A DNA stretch of 8,232 bases from Methylobacter sp. (GTDB taxonomy: Bacteria; Pseudomonadota; Gammaproteobacteria; Methylococcales; Methylomonadaceae), in the NCBI GenBank assembly GCA_028714995.1, contig JAQTLI010000101.1:1-8232 (forward strand), given 5' to 3'. Position numbers and translations under genes: made by a program. The notes beneath the pieces were generated by a model that saw only the letters and a program-made list of their open reading frames with translations, did not search any database and was not told where the DNA came from. Below are positions 5,525-8,232 of the stretch, in pieces; the stretch's first letter is position 1; every line of letters starts with the position of its first letter.

Positions 5525-7006
5525 TTAAGCGCTTGCAGCGACCGCTACATTTGAACTTTCATCTTTTTTCCAGGGCACTTTCACCTGTTTCCAGCAAGGG
5601 TTATTCAGCGTCATGTCCATATCGCGGGCAAAGATGGCAAAGCCGTCATAACCGTGATAAGGGCCGGAATAATCCCAGGAGTGCATTTGCCGGAACGGAA
5701 TTCCCATTTTTTGGAAAATATACTTCTCCTTGATGCCGGAACCAATCAAGTCAGGCTGAACTCTCTTAACGAACTCTTCAAACTCATAACCGGTCACGTC
5801 GTCATAAATCAACGTCGCATTGCCCATTTCCTTGATGGTGCGGTCATAGTCATCGTTATGGCCGAATTCATAACCGGTACCGACCACTTCCATGCCCAAG
5901 TCTTCATACGCACCGATAACATGACGTGGGCGCAGACCGCCAACATAAAGCATCACGCGTTTGCCTTGCAGACGTGGTTTGTATTTGGCGATAACTGCAT
6001 CGTATTCGGCTTGGTATTTGGCGATAACCTTTTCAGCGCCCGCCTGGATGGTTTCATCAAACAACGCAGCAATTTTGCGTAATGACTCGGCAATTTTGGT
6101 AGGGCCAAAGAAGTTGTACTCAATCCAGGGGATTTTGTATTTTTCTTCCATGTGCCGTGCAATGTAGTTCATTGAACGGTAGCAATGGATCAAATTCAGT
6201 TTCACCTTGGGGGTTTTTTCCATTTCCGCAATCGTTCCGTCACCAGACCATTGGGCGACTACACGCAAGCCCATTTCTTCCAGTAAAGTACGCGAAGCCC
6301 AGGCATCGCCGCCGATGTTGTAGTCACCGATGACGGCGACATCATAAGGCGTCGTTGCAAAGCTCTCGTCGCCATCACGGTTTTCCAGTACCCAGTCACG
6401 AATCGCATCATTAGCAATGTGATGGCCCAACGACTGGGAAACGCCACGGAAACCTTCGCAGCGAACCGGCACGACAGGTTTATTGATTTCCTTGTTGGCC
6501 TTTTTGGCGACCGCTTCAATATCATCGCCAATCAAACCGATTGGGCATTCCGATTGGATACTGATGCCTTTGTTTAATGGAAACAATTCTTCGATTTCAG
6601 TCATGATTTTGGCGAGCTTCTTATCGCCGCCGAAAACAATGTCTTTCTCCTGAAAATCGGAAGTAAAGTTCATCGTACCGAAAGTATTAATGCCTGTAGT
6701 CCCAACATAATAGTTACGACGGCCTGCGCGTGAATACTGTCCACAGCCCACAGGGCCGTGCGAGATATGAATCATATCTTTAATCGGGCCCCAAACCACA
6801 CCCTTGGAACCGGCGTAAGCACAGCCACGAATGGTCATTACGCCGGGTTGGGACTTACGGTTTGAAGTAATACATTTGTTTGACTTTTCAAGTGATTGAT
6901 CGTTTACCGCTAAATGTTTAGCGCGATCTTTTCTTGCTTGTTCGGGATAGACTTCCAGCACTTCTTGAATAAGCGCTTCGGTCTCTTCTCTTGTTAGAGC
7001 TGCCAT
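5525..7006 (-). CDS. nifD: Nitrogenase molybdenum-iron protein alpha chain, NifD
   Basis: This 493-residue alpha subunit carries the active-site FeMo-cofactor. All functional positions match Azotobacter vinelandii numbering: P-cluster ligands Cys62 (RGCAYAGSKG), Cys88 (GPVGCGQ) and Cys154 (QSECPIGLIGDD); FeMo-co ligands Cys275 (LIHCYRS) and His442 (RQMHSWDYSGPY); and the pocket residues Val70, Arg96, Gln191 and His195 (GVSQSLGHH). Val70 and His195 are as in molybdenum enzymes with normal N2 and acetylene access. No 50-residue insertion of the Clostridium type is present. The C-terminus ends in a short Ala/Val-rich tail (SSNVAVAASA). The start at 7006 has AGGAG nearby. The gene lies 102 nt after nifH with a palindrome in between and is co-transcribed with it, since no other promoter is apparent. 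Confidence 0.99.
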   Translation of the reverse strand: MAALTREETEALIQEVLEVYPEQARKDRAKHLAVNDQSLEKSNKCITSNRKSQPGVMTIRGCAYAGSKGVVWGPIKDMIHISHGPVGCGQYSRAGRRNYYVGTTGINTFGTMNFTSDFQEKDIVFGGDKKLAKIMTEIEELFPLNKGISIQSECPIGLIGDDIEAVAKKANKEINKPVVPVRCEGFRGVSQSLGHHIANDAIRDWVLENRDGDESFATTPYDVAVIGDYNIGGDAWASRTLLEEMGLRVVAQWSGDGTIAEMEKTPKVKLNLIHCYRSMNYIARHMEEKYKIPWIEYNFFGPTKIAESLRKIAALFDETIQAGAEKVIAKYQAEYDAVIAKYKPRLQGKRVMLYVGGLRPRHVIGAYEDLGMEVVGTGYEFGHNDDYDRTIKEMGNATLIYDDVTGYEFEEFVKRVQPDLIGSGIKEKYIFQKMGIPFRQMHSWDYSGPYHGYDGFAIFARDMDMTLNNPCWKQVKVPWKKDESSNVAVAASA

Positions 7007-7065
7007 GATTGTCTCCTACTTATGCCGTGGGTAATCCCCCAACAGACAGGTTTTAGGACGGGAAT

Positions 7066-7097
7066 CCGTAGAGATGCAAGAACTTGTATCTCTACGG
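7066..7097. repeat. Long palindrome in the nifH-nifD gap
   Basis: CCGTAGAGAT (7066-7075) pairs perfectly with ATCTCTACGG (7088-7097). After one mismatch (7076/7087), CAAG/CTTG (7077-7080, 7083-7086) continue the stem, giving about 14 pairs in all. It is 11 nt beyond the nifH stop on the minus strand and lacks a T-tract. A hairpin at this place could stabilise the nifH part of the message and so help yield more NifH than NifDK, as proposed for nifH downstream hairpins elsewhere; here that is inference. Confidence 0.88.
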
Positions 7098-7108
7098 TTG
7101 TTCATTTA

Positions 7109-7990
7109 TTAAGCGGTTGCTTCTGCGGCCGCCGTTACACCGATAACAGATTCGTCTTCTTGATCGATAATACCGAATTCCATCATCAATTCTTCTAACT
7201 CATCCATCGTGATGGGTGTAGGAATAATGAAATTCTTGTTATCACGAATTTTTATAGCCAATTGACGGTATTCATCCGCCTGTTTCGCTTGTGGTTCGTA
7301 TTCGATAACAGTCATACGACGAATCTCAGCGCGTTGTACGACGTTATCACGCGGTACAAAGTGAATCATTGTCGTGCCGATTTTTGCAGCAAGAGCCGAG
7401 ATCAACTCATCTTCACGCGCAGTTTCACGTGAGTTACAGATTAGACCGGCCAAACGCACACTGCCTGAGTTAGCGTATTTCACAATACCTTTGGCAATGT
7501 TATTGGCCGCATACATCGCCATCATTTCACCCGAACAAACGATGTAAATCTCTTGCGCCTTATTTTCACGGATCGGCATGGCAAAGCCACCACACACAAC
7601 ATCCCCAAGTACATCATAAAAAACGAAGTCAAGTTCATCATCGTAAGCACCTTCTTCTTCAAGGAAGTTAATCGCAGTGATTACACCGCGACCCGCACAA
7701 CCAACACCAGGCTCTGGACCGCCTGATTCAACACATTTAATACCGCCGTAACCGACTTTCAGTACATCTTCAAGTTCTAAATCTTCAACACTACCCGCTT
7801 CGGCAGCCAAACTCATAATGGTAGTTTGGGCTTTTGCATGAAGGATTAAACGGGTAGAGTCAGCCTTTGGATCGCAGCCAACTATCATTACCTTGTTGCC
7901 TAATTCTGCTAACGCAGAGACCAGGTTTTGAGTTGTAGTAGACTTGCCAATTCCACCTTTACCGTATATTGCACATTGACGTAATGCCAT
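7109..7990 (-). CDS. nifH: Nitrogenase iron protein (dinitrogenase reductase), NifH
   Basis: The 293-residue homodimeric Fe protein delivers electrons to NifDK with MgATP hydrolysis and also acts in FeMo-co maturation. It begins MALRQCAIYGKGGIGKST, with the P-loop at 10-18; further landmarks are the switch I region DPKADSTRLI (40-49), the [4Fe-4S] ligands Cys98 (GVGCAGRGV) and Cys133 (DVVCGGF), and Asp126-Gly129 (DVLG) of switch II. Arg101 is the residue modified by DraT-type ADP-ribosylation in species that have that system. I chose the ATG at 7990: GGAG lies 8 nt upstream, it matches the conserved N-terminus, and the 49-codon upstream extension of the open frame would run through the sigma-54 promoter. 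It is the first gene of the operon, preceded by the NifA-type control region. Confidence 0.99.
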   Translation of the reverse strand: MALRQCAIYGKGGIGKSTTTQNLVSALAELGNKVMIVGCDPKADSTRLILHAKAQTTIMSLAAEAGSVEDLELEDVLKVGYGGIKCVESGGPEPGVGCAGRGVITAINFLEEEGAYDDELDFVFYDVLGDVVCGGFAMPIRENKAQEIYIVCSGEMMAMYAANNIAKGIVKYANSGSVRLAGLICNSRETAREDELISALAAKIGTTMIHFVPRDNVVQRAEIRRMTVIEYEPQAKQADEYRQLAIKIRDNKNFIIPTPITMDELEELMMEFGIIDQEDESVIGVTAAAEATA

Positions 7991-8037
7991 GATCTTCTCC
8001 TCTTGTAGGACGTTGTTGTTAATGACATTAGGGGTAA

Positions 8038-8053
8038 AGCAAGTGGTGTGCCA
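8038..8053 (-). promoter_or_regulatory. Sigma-54 (-24/-12) promoter of the nifH operon
   Basis: Read on the minus strand, TGGCAC (8053-8048), a 5-nt spacer (ACCAC) and TTGCT (8042-8038) match the sigma-54 consensus without a mismatch, with the invariant GG and GC at correct spacing. The predicted transcription start is near 8027, leaving a leader of about 36 nt before the nifH ATG. Such promoters need an enhancer-binding activator, here presumably NifA. Confidence 0.95.
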
Positions 8054-8080
8054 ATCGTGAATATAGTATTTAACTAATTG

Positions 8081-8093
8081 AATTGTATTGATT
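8081..8093 (-). promoter_or_regulatory. Weak candidate IHF site between NifA site and promoter
   Basis: On the minus strand AATCAA (8093-8088) matches the WATCAA core of an IHF site, but the TTR half at the expected spacing is mostly mismatched (ATT). The surrounding 8056-8105 stretch is strongly AT-rich and lies where DNA bending would bring NifA to sigma-54 polymerase. Position is persuasive, sequence match is not. Confidence 0.28.
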
Positions 8094-8150
8094 ATATTTA
8101 TTGTGACAAAACGTAAACAACGTTGTATTCCAAACATTTTGTTATGTCGC

Positions 8151-8166
8151 TGTAAGCTTAGTAACA
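8151..8166. promoter_or_regulatory. NifA upstream activator sequence (TGT-N10-ACA)
   Basis: TGT (8151-8153), ten bases AAGCTTAGTA, and ACA (8164-8166) give an exact NifA binding site. It lies about 124-139 bp upstream of the predicted nifH start, the usual distance for a NifA enhancer. I found no second perfect copy in the visible 242-bp upstream region. Confidence 0.9.
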
Positions 8167-8180
8167 GTAGGGTTATTCAG

Positions 8181-8192
8181 TGCTCTTTAAAA
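8181..8192 (+). other. boxA-like motif TGCTCTTTAAAA
   Basis: TGCTCTTTAA followed by AA matches the gammaproteobacterial rRNA-operon antitermination boxA (TGCTCTTTAACA) at 11 of 12 positions, on the plus strand. No rRNA is seen in the remaining 40 bases. It could be chance, a relic, or the leader of something beyond the right edge. Confidence 0.25.
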
Positions 8193-8212
8193 ATCTAAAC
8201 CAAGTCGTAGTC

Positions 8213-8232
8213 GTAGGGTACGCATCGCGTAC
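8213..8232 (+). repeat. REP-like element: GTAG plus palindrome, cut by window edge
   Basis: GTAG (8213-8216) and one G precede an inverted repeat GTACGC (8218-8223) - ATC - GCGTAC (8227-8232). A GTAG tetranucleotide at the foot of a short hairpin is the usual form of REP elements mobilised by RAYT transposases. The element may continue beyond the window. Confidence 0.45.

Noticed and set aside
8102..8119. Second NifA site (TGT ... ACA)
   Set aside because: The half-sites are separated by 12 bases rather than 10.
7991..8137. 49-residue N-terminal extension of NifH
   Set aside because: It would run across the consensus sigma-54 promoter and the predicted transcription start, is unlike any NifH N-terminus, and the internal ATG at 7990 has a good ribosome site and the conserved MALRQCAIYGKGG start.
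1..8232. CRISPR array, tRNA or rRNA gene, insertion sequence with transposase
   Set aside because: No regularly spaced direct repeats, no cloverleaf or rRNA sequence and no transposase coding were seen; the repeats present are short palindromes.

Overview
The window carries the molybdenum-nitrogenase structural operon of a diazotrophic proteobacterium, read almost entirely from the minus strand (right to left). The order is nifH, nifD, nifK, nifT, a 2[4Fe-4S] ferredoxin, nifY, a small nif-linked protein (DUF6129-like), an LRV iron-sulfur repeat protein, an unrecognised 320-residue protein and a short Nif11-domain protein. The NifH/D/K sequences, the Azotobacter-like gene content (an LRV protein next to nifY) and the moderate base composition suggest a gammaproteobacterium. 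A type I methanotroph (Methylomonas/Methylobacter relatives) is my best guess; it rests on family memory, not on a search.

Right edge (7991-8232): the nifH control region. On the minus strand it has a consensus sigma-54 promoter (TGGCAC-N5-TTGCT, 8053-8038), a perfect NifA upstream activator site (TGT-N10-ACA, 8151-8166) and AT-rich DNA with a weak IHF-like core between them. The leader is predicted to be about 36 nt. A boxA-like motif and a palindrome preceded by GTAG lie at the extreme right edge.

Catalytic block (3573-7990): nifH, nifD and nifK keep every metal-cluster ligand at the positions known from Azotobacter vinelandii, so they should encode a functional Mo-nitrogenase. Each of these three genes is followed, 6-11 nt after its stop codon, by a strong palindrome without a T-tract. 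These probably act as mRNA stabilising or processing elements or are REP-like repeats, not terminators.

Accessory block (355-3570): ferredoxin, nifY, the DUF6129-like gene, LRV and the 320-residue gene are tightly packed (a 4-bp overlap and gaps of 2-14 nt), consistent with one co-translated unit for electron supply and cofactor or apo-protein handling. Nif11 follows after 62 nt, and another palindrome (313-345) comes 9 nt after its stop. nifE, nifN, nifX and nifB are not present here.

Left edge (1-306): on the plus strand, converging on the nif operon, lies the remnant of a toxin-antitoxin-like pair. It consists of the 3' end of an upstream ORF and an MqsA/YgiT-type zinc-finger antitoxin gene broken by a 7-bp tandem duplication, a nonsense codon and a second frameshift.
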